Positions 22,273 to 31,854 of a stretch of DNA of 64,000 nucleotides are shown here, piece by piece. Below the pieces are notes generated by a model. It saw only the letters and a program-made list of their open reading frames with translations. It was not told the origin of the DNA and did not search any database. Positions within the stretch are counted from its first letter, which is position 1. Each line of letters starts with the position of its first letter. Source of the DNA: Entamoeba invadens IP1 (taxonomy: Eukaryota > Evosea > Mastigamoebida > Endamoebidae); contig NW_004440113.1 in assembly GCF_000330505.1 (NCBI RefSeq), forward strand, positions 582,177 through 646,176, written 5' to 3'. The translations under genes were made by a program, and so were the position numbers.

Positions 22273-24927
22273 TTACAACTTTGCTAAGACTTCAATGAAC
22301 GTCTTGATCTTCTCGGGAGTAAAGCTCTGTCCTATATTAACTCGGACGTATTTGGTTTGACACCAATCCTCTATTAAATGGACTTGTTGTGCTACAAAGA
22401 ATCCATTTTCTCTTAAAACCTTCACCAAATTTTCATTGTCGGGAGCATCAAGTAAGACATATGGAGTCTTATCGTCTCCTATCTTCTTCACATTCTTCAC
22501 ACGCTCTTCATACATTTGATCAAACACTTTGCGTCTCTCTCGTAATTCAATTCCTTTATCGACACCTTCTTTATCAAACGTTTGGAAGGCATATGTAGCA
22601 GCACGGCATGTAAATGGTGGAGCTGAAGCAGAGAAGATGTATCCCGCTCCAAAGAGGCGTTGTTTGTCAATCATCGAATATTTACCGACAACAAACCCAC
22701 CTATCGTGTCACAGACCATTTCCATGTTCCCACAATACACATCAACATCATTCACTGTCAACCCAGCTTGCTCTAATGAACCTTTTAAGTGCGCTCCTAA
22801 TACCCCAACCCCCAAAGAATCATCAACTATTAACAAGACATTCTTCTTTCTTAATTTCGACAACTCGGCAAGTGGCGCAAGGGAGAAGTCTGCTCTGAAA
22901 ACGCCTTCCGTGACTATAGCGATTCTTCCCGGGAAGACTAGAGTCTCTTTAATCTCTCCGATTTTCTTGATGACATCTTGCACGTCGTTATGTTTGAATT
23001 TCACAATTTTGGCTTTCTTTGCTAATCTACACCCTAACTGAATCTCATAGTTGCACATCTCATCGACTAAAACAGTGTCTCCGGCTTGTCCATAGACTGG
23101 GACAACAGACGTTAATGTGTTATTCCCATAGGAATACACAAGAGCGTCATTCACATTATAGAACTTCATCAACTCTGCTTCGATAGAAAGATGCTCTAAA
23201 GTCGTCCCATAGAACCCTCTTGGCCCGCACGACCCACATCCATAGTGATTGATGACATTCTCTAAGATCTGTGTTCTTTCTTTGTCTTGGCCAAACCCAT
23301 AGATGTCATATGTGCATAAATCAGTCAAAGTCTTCTCCGGTCGTTCTATTTTCTCCAAAATGGGTCGTTTGTCTGAGTTTTCATACAGTGGAGTCATCGT
23401 TCGTGGGTTCTTTGGCTCGTTCTCAAGCTCTTCTATATCTACTTTCTTGGCCGTGTAGAGGACATTTGGCTGTGGTGTGTTGCCAAAGATACAATCCACC
23501 TCTTTAAGACTTTCCATAGTCGCGTTGAACGCCTTCTCCATATCAGCATCAGTATGGGCGGCTGATATACAGAATCTAACTCGACACGCAGTAATCGAAC
23601 AAGCTGGATATCCAACTCCAACAACAGCTACTCCTCTCTTTAAACATCCTCGAGAGACATCTTTCACTTTACCAGCATGATACAACATCACTGGAATAAC
23701 AGGAGAGTCTCGGTCGCCTAAGACGTGGCACCCGGCGTGTATCAACTTTTCTCTGAATGTGATGGAATTCTTTCTTAATTGTGCGATTCTTTGTTTGCCT
23801 TCGTCTGTTTTCATTAAGTTCAAAGCCGCTATAATCTGTCGCGCTTCAATCGGTGACATTGCTGATCCATAGATGTATGAATAACAATTCGACTTTAATA
23901 ACTCTATCGTCTTCTTATCAGCAGCTATGTACCCACCAGCTGAAGCAAATGACTTTGAAAAGGTCCCCATCAAGACATCAACATCTTCAAAACTGCAGCC
24001 CAAGTGCTCAGTAATACCTCTTCCCGTTTCTCCAAGTGCTCCAATGGAATGCGCCTCATCTATATATAAATAGAACCCATAGATCTTTTTCAGTGCTATT
24101 AATTCTCTTAACGGACAAAATTGCCCTTCCATCGAATACAGTCCTTCCGCTATAACCATCACCTTTTTGGGTTGACTTCCGTCTTTCATTCCTTTAGTCT
24201 TGAGGAGTTCCAATTTGTTCTTCAAGTCTGAGATGTCGTTGTGTTTGAACACTTTGACTTCCGCATTGGAGCTTTTAATTCCTGTGATGATGGACGAGTG
24301 GTTCAATTCATCGGAAAACACGACATCGCCTTTTCCAAGTAAAATTGGGATCAAAGTGCTGTTAGTCGCAAAGCCCATTGGAACGACGATTGCAGACTCT
24401 TTGTGTAAGAAGTCGGCCATTAACTCCTCGAGCTCTTCTTGTTCTGCGGAAACGCCACCTTCCGATGCAAAGCCAGACATTGTAGCTCCCGTAGTATTTA
24501 AAGTCTTTAATATCTGTGGAGTGACTATCGGGTGTAATCCACCAAATCCTAAGTAATTGTACGACCCAAAGTTCAAAGCTTCTCGTTCGACGCCATCAAC
24601 TAAGACTAAGTGCTTCATATTTTCAATGGGAACTTCTCGTCTGATCCCAACGGTAATTTCCTTTGCAGCAGAGCCACAAATTGGCCGGTTGAAACAATCA
24701 TAAGATGTCGAATAGATTTTTCTGATGTAGAAGTCTTCGGGAGTCTCTCCTTTTAAAGGCGGTTTTTGGTCCTTTAACCCTAAATAGTACAACGACCAAT
24801 CGATATAGTCCGTCGCTTTCGCATAGCCAAGCATGTAATAATAGCCATATGTGGCGTGGCGTTCAATGCCAATATAACGCCATAAGCTTCCCCAAGTGCT
24901 TAATTGGTATTGATCGTTGTTTTCCAT
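22273..24927 (-). CDS. Single-chain serine palmitoyltransferase (LCB2-LCB1 fusion)
   Basis: 884 residues holding two alpha-oxoamine synthase domains. SPT condenses serine with palmitoyl-CoA, the first step of sphingolipid synthesis, normally as an LCB1/LCB2 heterodimer. The N-terminal domain (about 85-480) is LCB2-like: NFGSYNYLG, YIDEAHSIGALGETGRG (D290, H293) and GTFSKSFASAGGY with the PLP-binding lysine K325. The C-terminal domain (about 525-884) is LCB1-like: GSCGPRGFYGTTLEHL, VDDSLGVGVLG and NMEMVCDTIGGF, where the lysine position is replaced, as in the non-catalytic LCB1. The order is catalytic subunit first. I see no convincing transmembrane helix at the N-terminus, unlike animal and yeast subunits, so membrane attachment may differ. 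ATG at 24927 is the natural start. Confidence 0.92.
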   Translation of the reverse strand: MENNDQYQLSTWGSLWRYIGIERHATYGYYYMLGYAKATDYIDWSLYYLGLKDQKPPLKGETPEDFYIRKIYSTSYDCFNRPICGSAAKEITVGIRREVPIENMKHLVLVDGVEREALNFGSYNYLGFGGLHPIVTPQILKTLNTTGATMSGFASEGGVSAEQEELEELMADFLHKESAIVVPMGFATNSTLIPILLGKGDVVFSDELNHSSIITGIKSSNAEVKVFKHNDISDLKNKLELLKTKGMKDGSQPKKVMVIAEGLYSMEGQFCPLRELIALKKIYGFYLYIDEAHSIGALGETGRGITEHLGCSFEDVDVLMGTFSKSFASAGGYIAADKKTIELLKSNCYSYIYGSAMSPIEARQIIAALNLMKTDEGKQRIAQLRKNSITFREKLIHAGCHVLGDRDSPVIPVMLYHAGKVKDVSRGCLKRGVAVVGVGYPACSITACRVRFCISAAHTDADMEKAFNATMESLKEVDCIFGNTPQPNVLYTAKKVDIEELENEPKNPRTMTPLYENSDKRPILEKIERPEKTLTDLCTYDIYGFGQDKERTQILENVINHYGCGSCGPRGFYGTTLEHLSIEAELMKFYNVNDALVYSYGNNTLTSVVPVYGQAGDTVLVDEMCNYEIQLGCRLAKKAKIVKFKHNDVQDVIKKIGEIKETLVFPGRIAIVTEGVFRADFSLAPLAELSKLRKKNVLLIVDDSLGVGVLGAHLKGSLEQAGLTVNDVDVYCGNMEMVCDTIGGFVVGKYSMIDKQRLFGAGYIFSASAPPFTCRAATYAFQTFDKEGVDKGIELRERRKVFDQMYEERVKNVKKIGDDKTPYVLLDAPDNENLVKVLRENGFFVAQQVHLIEDWCQTKYVRVNIGQSFTPEKIKTFIEVLAKL

Positions 24928-26006
24928 TGTTTGTTAGTATACAGTTGCGACACAATTTATATTTCTCAAAACTAAGGCGTTTTCTAATGGAAATTGGAAT
25001 GTTTCATACTTAATTCATTGGGTTTACTTGGAATGTGTCGGGATTCACTGTCTGTAAATGGCTGACCCTATTTTAAACCATTTTTGTGACTTCAAGTACT
25101 ATAATATATAATTTCATAAACCATATTTATTGTATTCTATTTCTGGAGCATCTGATGAATCAACGTTAGAATTGTGGACTGCTCGGGCGGAATTCTGCTT
25201 CGTTTTTCTAAAGTTCTTTTTAATACTATTGACTGTTTTCGTTGGGTACTTTACACGAAATGTCGCCTGATTTGTGGGAACTGTATTTAAATTTGATAAC
25301 TCACTCTTTTTAAAAATAATCGATGGCGTTGTATACCTTCGATTACCAAATAATGCTATCTAACTATTATTATCGTTTAAAACAAATGTTAGGATTTTTT
25401 ACTAAAATTATTAATTAAAACTATTAATTTGATACTTTTTTGAGTTTTGTTTTTTGTTTTATTTCTTTTTTTTTAATTGTTTCATTTGATGATAATTGTT
25501 ACCAAATTAATGGAAATGCCTTCAATCTGTTTTTATTAAAAAATACTTTACCAGAAAGTCCATGAGTACTATGGCATATTATTTTGGCCTATTTAATGCC
25601 AAAAATCTTGGAATATCAAGTATTTTAGGTATTTATTGGCGATTTTACCTATTATTTGTCGATCCTGTTTTCCTCATTTTTTAGTTCAATTAACTAGTAA
25701 TATAGGTATATAATGGTAAAAAACTATTAAAAAAAATTTTAATTATTGACAAACTTATTTTGTGTTATTTTTGATTATTAATTAAATGAAATAACTATAA
25801 GTAATGATAAATAAACCAAAAAATGTGGTTCTGTATTTGTTTGTTTTCATGGATGGAATAAAAATGCCCAGACTCTGTTTTATTTTAAGAAAGTAAAAGA
25901 ATTTAACGAAAACTATGCAAAAAATAAATTAAATTTGAATTAAAAAAATCATTCAAATCAGTGTAATTTGATTCAAAATTGACAACATAAGAATCATTCA
26001 ATTTTT
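24928..26006. other. Intergenic region with an ATG-less open frame
   Basis: Mostly AT-rich. On the minus strand, 25359 down to 25114 is open for 81 codons with noticeably higher GC, a basic Asn/Lys/Ser-rich translation and no ATG. It is preceded by TTAG, which could be a splice acceptor. It may be an exon or a gene remnant. No other feature was recognised. Confidence 0.35.
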
Positions 26007-26972
26007 TCACTTGTTCGACTTCTTTCTTGGCTTTTTGTCCACTGATGCAAAGTACTTCGCAACGAGCGAACCGGAACTAACTGCCCCTTTCATATCTTTA
26101 TCCAACAACAAATCAACACCTTCTTTACTCGTTGGGTATTCATTAATGAAATTACACGACAAATCGATCCGTTGAATACACTTAAGATCAAAACAAAGTC
26201 TGATTGGGACTGTCTTTATTTTATTTGAGAAGAAGTTGAGTTTTTTCAACTTTTCAAGTCTAAAGATTGTGTCCGGGATCTCTGATATTTGGTTTCGTTC
26301 CATTTCGAAGATCTCGAGATTGTTGAGTGAGAAGATTTCGTCTGGGATTGTCTCAAATTTGTTGTCATTTAAAATGAGTATTTTGAGATTTTGAAGCAGT
26401 CCGAATCCGTCTGGTATATTTCGAATAGAATTAGTAGAAAAGTCGATTGAAATGAAGTTATTCATAAATTGGAGGCATTCCCTCTTCACCACTCGAATCA
26501 CCAATTTCGAACAATCAATCCGCGTTACTCCACTCTTTTCCGCTCGTTCCAGTTCTTTACTCAAGCCCCCCTTTCTCACACTCTTCTCATCCATTTTGAA
26601 ATTTTGGTTGGCAAGCATCTCTTCGGCTTCTTTGATATCCCCACTCATCCCCATCGCTTTCATATAACTCATGATTTGATCAACTGTGATATCACCAGTC
26701 TCATCGACTTCTTCACACTCCCCAGTAATCTCTTTCTTTGATTTTGTACCAAAAGTGTCATAAATATACTTTTTAGACGGGTCTTTAAGGGTTTTGTATG
26801 CTATTTGGACTTCATGGAAATGTTGAAGGGCTTCAGCGTCATCCGGGTGTTTGTCGGGATGATATTTTAATGACATCCGATAAAAAGCTTTTTTAATATC
26901 GGTGTCCGTTGCCGTTTTCTCTATCCCAAGTACTTGATAACAATCTACTACCTCTTCTTCTATATCGTCCAT
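26007..26972 (-). CDS. DnaJ domain-leucine-rich repeat fusion protein
   Basis: 321 residues from ATG 26972. Residues 11-75 are a J-domain: YQVLGIEKTATDTDIKKAF, then KYHPDKHPDD with the HPD tripeptide at 38-40, which stimulates Hsp70 ATPase. An acidic linker follows. Residues about 150-285 are leucine-rich repeats of the short type (IRNIPDGFGLLQNLKILILN, FETIPDEIFSLNNLEIF, KTVPIRLCFDLKCI). The C-terminus is basic (KKPRKKSNK). The LRR arc could bring clients or partners to a cytosolic Hsp70, which is inferred from the parts. The combination is uncommon. It is divergent from the nitrilase gene. Confidence 0.88.
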   Translation of the reverse strand: MDDIEEEVVDCYQVLGIEKTATDTDIKKAFYRMSLKYHPDKHPDDAEALQHFHEVQIAYKTLKDPSKKYIYDTFGTKSKKEITGECEEVDETGDITVDQIMSYMKAMGMSGDIKEAEEMLANQNFKMDEKSVRKGGLSKELERAEKSGVTRIDCSKLVIRVVKRECLQFMNNFISIDFSTNSIRNIPDGFGLLQNLKILILNDNKFETIPDEIFSLNNLEIFEMERNQISEIPDTIFRLEKLKKLNFFSNKIKTVPIRLCFDLKCIQRIDLSCNFINEYPTSKEGVDLLLDKDMKGAVSSGSLVAKYFASVDKKPRKKSNK

Positions 26973-27513
26973 CTCTTTTTTTTTCAGTCTAACACAGTGG
27001 CATTCTATTTACTTTATTTTTTAATTATAATATAATTATATTATTATATTTGTTTTGTGTGTTCAATAAATATTGAGTTTTTTAATTAAATGTTATTTAA
27101 TTGTTATTATAAAAAGAGAAAAAATAATATTTATATCAAGTCAAATAAAAGAAGTTAAATGATAATAATTATTACTAATTATTTCAAACGTTTTTATCTA
27201 TCTTATTAAAAGTAATAATTTTTTTTTTAAAAACACTTATAATTATAATTAATAGTAATATTATTACAACTTTTAATGAATAATAATTACTATAAAATAT
27301 TAACAGAATTTATATTAATTAAAATTTGTTAAATGATTAAATTATTCTGTTTAATAAATTATTATTAAATTTCTGTTGAAATTATACAATAGAAAAACAA
27401 TTTAGTCTAAAGGTCGAATTAGATTTAGTTGTAAAGAAAACATTAAAAAAAGAGTTTAAAAGGTGTTTAAATAGACACAATTTCATCGAAAGATCTAATC
27501 CGACAAATTCAGG
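26973..27513. other. AT-rich divergent promoter region
   Basis: Very AT-rich spacer between the divergent DnaJ-LRR and nitrilase genes. Nothing was seen beyond the TATA-like site at 27463. Confidence 0.5.
27463..27474 (+). promoter_or_regulatory. TATA-like box
   Basis: GTGTTTAAATAG, 40-50 bp before the nitrilase ATG, resembles the Entamoeba TATA-like consensus GTATTTAAA. Confidence 0.35.
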
Positions 27514-28293
27514 ATGTCGATTAAAATAACTTTAATTCAAACAGATGTGTATCCAACTCTTTCACAAACATTTTCCGAGATCGAACGCCTTGTCGACAGC
27601 CATCCTTCTGACTTATATTTACTTACCGAGTGTTTTACAACGGGGTTTTCATCTAATTTATACACAATAGCACATCCCAAAGGTGGGTATGAAATAATTA
27701 AAAAGCTACAAGACATTAGTAAAAAGTACGACTGTAGTTTTATAGGTGGTATTATATGTGAAGATGAAGGGATATATTACAATCGAGTCATAGTAGTGGA
27801 TAAAAATGGTCTTCTTTCCAAATACGACAAAGTACATTTATATCATTTTGGCTGTGAAAACCAATTAGTTCGAGGAAACTTGCGTGTTGTTGTGACTTAC
27901 AAAGGAGTTCGCATTTTCTTAGCAATTTGTTATGACATCCAGTACCCCGCTTTCATTCGGCGAACAGACGCAAACGACTATGACATCATCGTTTGTCCTA
28001 TTAATTATGGCTCGAAAATTTTTCACACTATTAAAGCGTTAGCCGCTACACGTGCTATTGAAAATGGAGTATGGGTGTTCTGTACAAGTCGAATTGGAGT
28101 TGATAAACTTGGCATCGAGTTTAGTGGGCATTCTTTTGTTGTGAATGAACTTGGGCAAATAGTTGGGGAAGCGGGAGAGAAGTCAGAGGCGTTAACTCTT
28201 GTCTTTGATAAAAGTCGTTTACAGAAAACAAAAAAAAAATTAGGATTGGGTGAGAAGTTCGTGTTTGATAACAACACATGGTTCAAAAGTTAA
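27514..28293 (+). CDS. Nitrilase-superfamily carbon-nitrogen hydrolase
   Basis: 259 residues, full length for the family. The catalytic Glu-Lys-Cys triad is present: E39 in LLTECFTTGF, K106 in KYDKVHLY and C139 in AICYDIQYPAF. The overall pattern (TTGF after the Glu, YDKVHLY, AATRAIENGVWVFCTSRIG) is closest to the omega-amidase/YafV-like branch, which hydrolyses omega-amides of alpha-keto acids and is involved in repairing or recycling transamination products. Cytosolic, with no signal peptide. The YafV-type branch is common in bacteria, so lateral transfer is plausible but unproven. Substrate specificity cannot be read from the sequence. Confidence 0.88.
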   Translation: MSIKITLIQTDVYPTLSQTFSEIERLVDSHPSDLYLLTECFTTGFSSNLYTIAHPKGGYEIIKKLQDISKKYDCSFIGGIICEDEGIYYNRVIVVDKNGLLSKYDKVHLYHFGCENQLVRGNLRVVVTYKGVRIFLAICYDIQYPAFIRRTDANDYDIIVCPINYGSKIFHTIKALAATRAIENGVWVFCTSRIGVDKLGIEFSGHSFVVNELGQIVGEAGEKSEALTLVFDKSRLQKTKKKLGLGEKFVFDNNTWFKS

Positions 28294-28947
28294 AATAGAG
28301 TTTTTGTATAATTTCATATAGTTTTTGTTAGGTATGAAGTCTTCTTTTTTGAGTAATTGACATTTGATGATTTCTCTGAAATTGTGAATAGCCATCTCAG
28401 AATTTTTTAAATCAAATAAAACGGGTTCTGGGGTTTTTAATTCTATTATGATTTGGGTTATTTTTATAATAAATAATAAACAATCAAAAAATAGAGATAT
28501 TAATGATATATTATTTTTAAACTATTATACTATTAAAATAATTGTGAAGTTCTAGTTTAATAATTTAAATTAAAATATTGTTATTAGATTCAAACAATTT
28601 GGGGTTTTAAATAATATGAATTATAATATGATTGGTCGAAAATAAGAGCTAAAAGTGTCGAGGTGCTGAATTAAGATCGTTTTTTCTTTTTATGACATTT
28701 TACATCATCCAAATAAAGATATAATTGCAGAAAATAAGATGTTATTAAACCCACATTATCCCGATTTTTATTAACTTTTTGGTGTAATTTTATACTACAC
28801 TTGATTTGGTGCCCAAAACTCCATTTCTCGATTTTATTTTTTATTTTTTTTATCCAAATGGTCTCCGCGTGTTGACCATAACAAACAAACGCCTTCTTAT
28901 TTTTTTATTTATTTTTCCTCAAAATAATTTTATTACCCTTTGTTGTC
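28294..28947. other. Intergenic region with an antisense ATG-less open frame
   Basis: On the minus strand 28521 to 28240 is open for 93 codons. It overlaps the nitrilase 3' end by about 54 bp and translates to a plausible-looking stretch (KTPEPVLFDLKNSEM, FREIIKCQLLKKEDF). The only ATGs are internal. It is preceded by ATAG, possibly an acceptor. The rest is AT-rich with no recognised feature. Confidence 0.3.
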
Positions 28948-29163
28948 ATGCAATTAATAGTAAAAATAATGAAAACATACTATTACATTCACGAAAACAA
29001 GAAAAAATTTTACAAAAAAGAAAAAACGAAAAAAAGAGAAGAAAAAAGTCAAGAAAAAAAAAACAAATGGCAGAAAGTGGCACTTCCGAAACGAAAAACC
29101 TTTTTGCGTGTCAAAAAAATCAACGCAGAACTCAACGAGTATAAAAAAAAGAAAACGAAATAA
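28948..29163 (+). CDS. Possible small very basic protein (low confidence)
   Basis: A 71-codon frame starts with ATG and is extremely Lys-rich. The last 30 codons (VALPKRKTFLRVKKINAELN) have a more balanced composition that looks coding. The first 40 codons could equally be a purine-rich leader for the gene starting 8 bp downstream. No family was recognised. Confidence 0.2.
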   Translation: MQLIVKIMKTYYYIHENKKKFYKKEKTKKREEKSQEKKNKWQKVALPKRKTFLRVKKINAELNEYKKKKTK

Positions 29164-29170
29164 TCAGACA

Positions 29171-29455
29171 ATGGCGTCGCGCATCACAACAAACCACAAC
29201 TTATGTTTAACATCAAAGCCGTTTATTCCGACGAGTAAATTACTATTTGGGAAGAAGGAAGATCTTCAGTCACTCTATATAAAACCTGTCGACATCGATT
29301 CCGAACGTAACAGACGAAGACTCTTTTTAGATAAGAAGAACGACTTCACACAGTTCTGCTCAGTCGAACTCGACGTCGTTCACGAAGACTCTTCCTGCTC
29401 ATCTCCAGAGGTCGAGGAAATCGAGAGTAAATGGGTTAAACTCGTCAAGTTGTAA
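29171..29455 (+). CDS. Small unknown protein (94 aa)
   Basis: ATG 29171 to TAA 29455. The composition is clearly coding-like against AT-rich flanks. Two features stand out: a basic patch (ERNRRRLFLDKK) and an acidic Ser/Glu-rich C-terminal third (HEDSSCSSPEVEEIE). No signal peptide, membrane helix or domain was recognised. An earlier in-frame non-ATG extension is Lys-rich and probably untranslated. Confidence 0.5.
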   Translation: MASRITTNHNLCLTSKPFIPTSKLLFGKKEDLQSLYIKPVDIDSERNRRRLFLDKKNDFTQFCSVELDVVHEDSSCSSPEVEEIESKWVKLVKL

Positions 29456-30654
29456 ATCTAGTGTCTATCACTCTGTTAATTCACTCTTGTTTGTCTTATT
29501 AGTATTGCTATTAATTCTTTTATTATTAAAGATTAATATATGGAAGAGAGTGTTGAAAGTTGACGTTTTTGTTATAATATGTGAAATGTTTTCGTGACTT
29601 TGAAACGACAATTTTTGGAATTTGAATAGTAAAATTTATAGTAAAAAATCAGAACATTTGTTATATTCATTCTTTTGCTTCTTATTTTTACTCAAATGAA
29701 TAATAAAGTCAAAAAGGTCAGAGAAAAAGTGACAAAATATTTTTGTAGAGACATCTATTATTTTGGTGACTTCTGTGTTTAGTAATGTTGTCGATTTTTT
29801 TTTTAATTATTTTAATACCATACTCATTCTATTATTATAATTATGAGAAGAATTCTCATTTCTTCATATTAAAAAAATAATAATAATATATTAAAAATAT
29901 AATAATTGGGGTACTTTTACTTGTTTTATTAACTATTTATAATAATAACCATTATGCGCTTTTTGATATTAAAAACGTTTAAATAGTGACAAATTCGGAA
30001 CGAGATCGTTATTGAATTGTAATTCAAATAAATGCTACTCCAATTCAACTAACTATTGTTTTAATTACAATATACAATATAAAATAACATTTTAACACTT
30101 GTTTTTTTATGAAGAACAGTCAATTGTCATGTGATTAATAAATAACCATAAAGTTATAATATTAACATTGAGTTTTGTCCCCAAAACAAACCACATTTCT
30201 CAATTCGAAAACCTCAAGTGGTAGAAAAGAGCCAATCAATACTAATTAATTAAATAAAAAAAATCAGGCGAATGATAATCAATAGATCACTTGAGTTTTA
30301 TTTTTTTAAAAACCGTGATGATTGTAAACGGTGTTTTATCCCAGTACATATTCACTTTTTCTGGTGAAACAATTATTTTCCCAAAACTGTGATTTTCCAG
30401 TGTTTTTGCTTTTTTCAATTTTAAAATAGATATTCTGAAAAAGAGATGAAAATATAATTAAAATTACTACCATTTATTATAATTTAACTGTTGCAACAAA
30501 CAAATAAAAAATATGAACAGTTTTCAAAAAAATCCACGCGAATGGGACAATAAAAAATAGCCAATGTCCTGTGGTATTTACAAATCAGATGAAGTTTCTA
30601 TAAAAACATTTCAAAAACTATTAAACCGTTGAGGAACTGCAAATCTTCCGATTG
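29456..30654. other. AT-rich intergenic region, 1.2 kb
   Basis: No open frame of interest, no RNA gene and no clear repeat. A TATA-like site lies near its right end. Confidence 0.5.
30599..30607 (+). promoter_or_regulatory. TATA-like box
   Basis: TATAAAAAC, about 50 bp upstream of the ATG at 30655. Confidence 0.3.
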
Positions 30655-31344
30655 ATGAGTACCGCCCCAATGTTGACCAAAGAGCAGCTGAATCGATTAA
30701 AAGTCGTCAAGAGGAAGAGTCAAAGTGTTCAGAATGAGAATCGGCGGGAGATAGTCTATCTTTCTGTTTTAGATTGTATGGGCTATTCCTTTGTATTAAC
30801 ACGTCCCAAGAAGACTGTAGTAAAAAGTGTTCTTCCCTTCATTCACATTTCCAAAATAATAGATCCCAGTGGTGCAATAGTCTTATCTTATGAAGATATT
30901 CGAACGGAGGCTTACTCTTTAAAAATCGGTGAAGGGAAAAAAGACCAAGAACGTCGAATTACTCAATACGTCAAAAACAAAACAGTCAATTTAATGATCG
31001 ACATGATCATAGGAAATCAATTCATTTTTAATAGTGAAGAAGGCCCAGTCAAACAATATTCAATCAACACTTTAACACCTCCACAACGAAGATTGGAATT
31101 CTTCGTTATGTTCGACGGAACAAACTGTTGGTATTTGGACGTCAAAAATCAAACGACGTGTGAGGCCATCGACATCATTCATAAAAATCTCTTCGACCAA
31201 GTCACGCAAAACAATTTCTCGGTCCCACCTTCCGCAATCGACTTGTCACATGTCATGCAGTTCATGCCGACACTTCCCGCTGACGCACAAAGCGTCAGCA
31301 ATCAGGAAAACCAAGAAAGTGAAAAATCCGTGTCTAAACTATAA
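30655..31344 (+). CDS. Unknown conserved-looking cytosolic protein (229 aa)
   Basis: ATG 30655 to TAA 31344. A basic N-terminal helix (LTKEQLNRLKVVKRK) is followed by about 160 residues of alternating beta-like and helical segments. An EFFVMFDGTNCWYLDV strand lies near residue 150, and the end is Gln/Ser/Glu-rich and disordered. The central part could be a PH-like or other small beta fold, but I cannot assign it. No membrane segment or signal peptide. Coding composition is strong. Confidence 0.6.
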   Translation: MSTAPMLTKEQLNRLKVVKRKSQSVQNENRREIVYLSVLDCMGYSFVLTRPKKTVVKSVLPFIHISKIIDPSGAIVLSYEDIRTEAYSLKIGEGKKDQERRITQYVKNKTVNLMIDMIIGNQFIFNSEEGPVKQYSINTLTPPQRRLEFFVMFDGTNCWYLDVKNQTTCEAIDIIHKNLFDQVTQNNFSVPPSAIDLSHVMQFMPTLPADAQSVSNQENQESEKSVSKL

Positions 31345-31530
31345 TTTATTATTATTTAACTATATATATATTATTCAATAATTATTAGTTAATTATTCAT
31401 ATATTAGTATTTAACTATAATTTATTAGTATTTAACTCGAGTATATACAATGTACTTAATCGATATATAAATTCATTATATTATATAAAATATAACGACA
31501 CTAAGATTTAAAGTAAATTAAAAGAACAAC

Positions 31531-31854
31531 TTAAATTGATATCCCCAACTGTTTGCAGAGTTCCGTTTTCTCCTTAACAATGTCATCTGTGCGGAGTTTG
31601 ATTTCTTCAAGTTGTTTAAGAAGATCAGATAGATCAATATTCTCTGCGATAGTTTGTGTTGGGGGATTGGATGGGGAAAGATTTGTAATGGATGATAAAG
31701 AAGGTTCTTGTTCGGCTTGTTCACCCCGTAAAGGCTGATCAATTGTAATGGATGCCACGTCTGGGGCAGTGTCCGTATTCGGGACAACGTTGATACCACT
31801 TGCGTTAATATATATGCTGACCGTTCCGGTTTTAATCACGTGATCTTGAGACAT
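31531..31854 (-). CDS. Small protein with C-terminal coiled coil (107 aa)
   Basis: ATG at 31854 to TAA at 31531. The first 25 residues look beta-like (TGTVSIYINASGINVV), the middle is Pro/Ser/Thr-rich, and about residues 70-105 form a heptad-like helix (LSDLLKQLEEIKLRTDDIV). This suggests a small adaptor or complex subunit; no family was recognised. It is convergent with the unknown gene ending at 31344. Confidence 0.55.
   Translation of the reverse strand: MSQDHVIKTGTVSIYINASGINVVPNTDTAPDVASITIDQPLRGEQAEQEPSLSSITNLSPSNPPTQTIAENIDLSDLLKQLEEIKLRTDDIVKEKTELCKQLGISI

Noticed and set aside
28806..29144. Plus-strand frame translating to a Phe-rich start and Lys-rich end
   Set aside because: Low-complexity AT-rich start with no ATG-supported coding signal; overlaps a better-looking frame and the gene at 29171.
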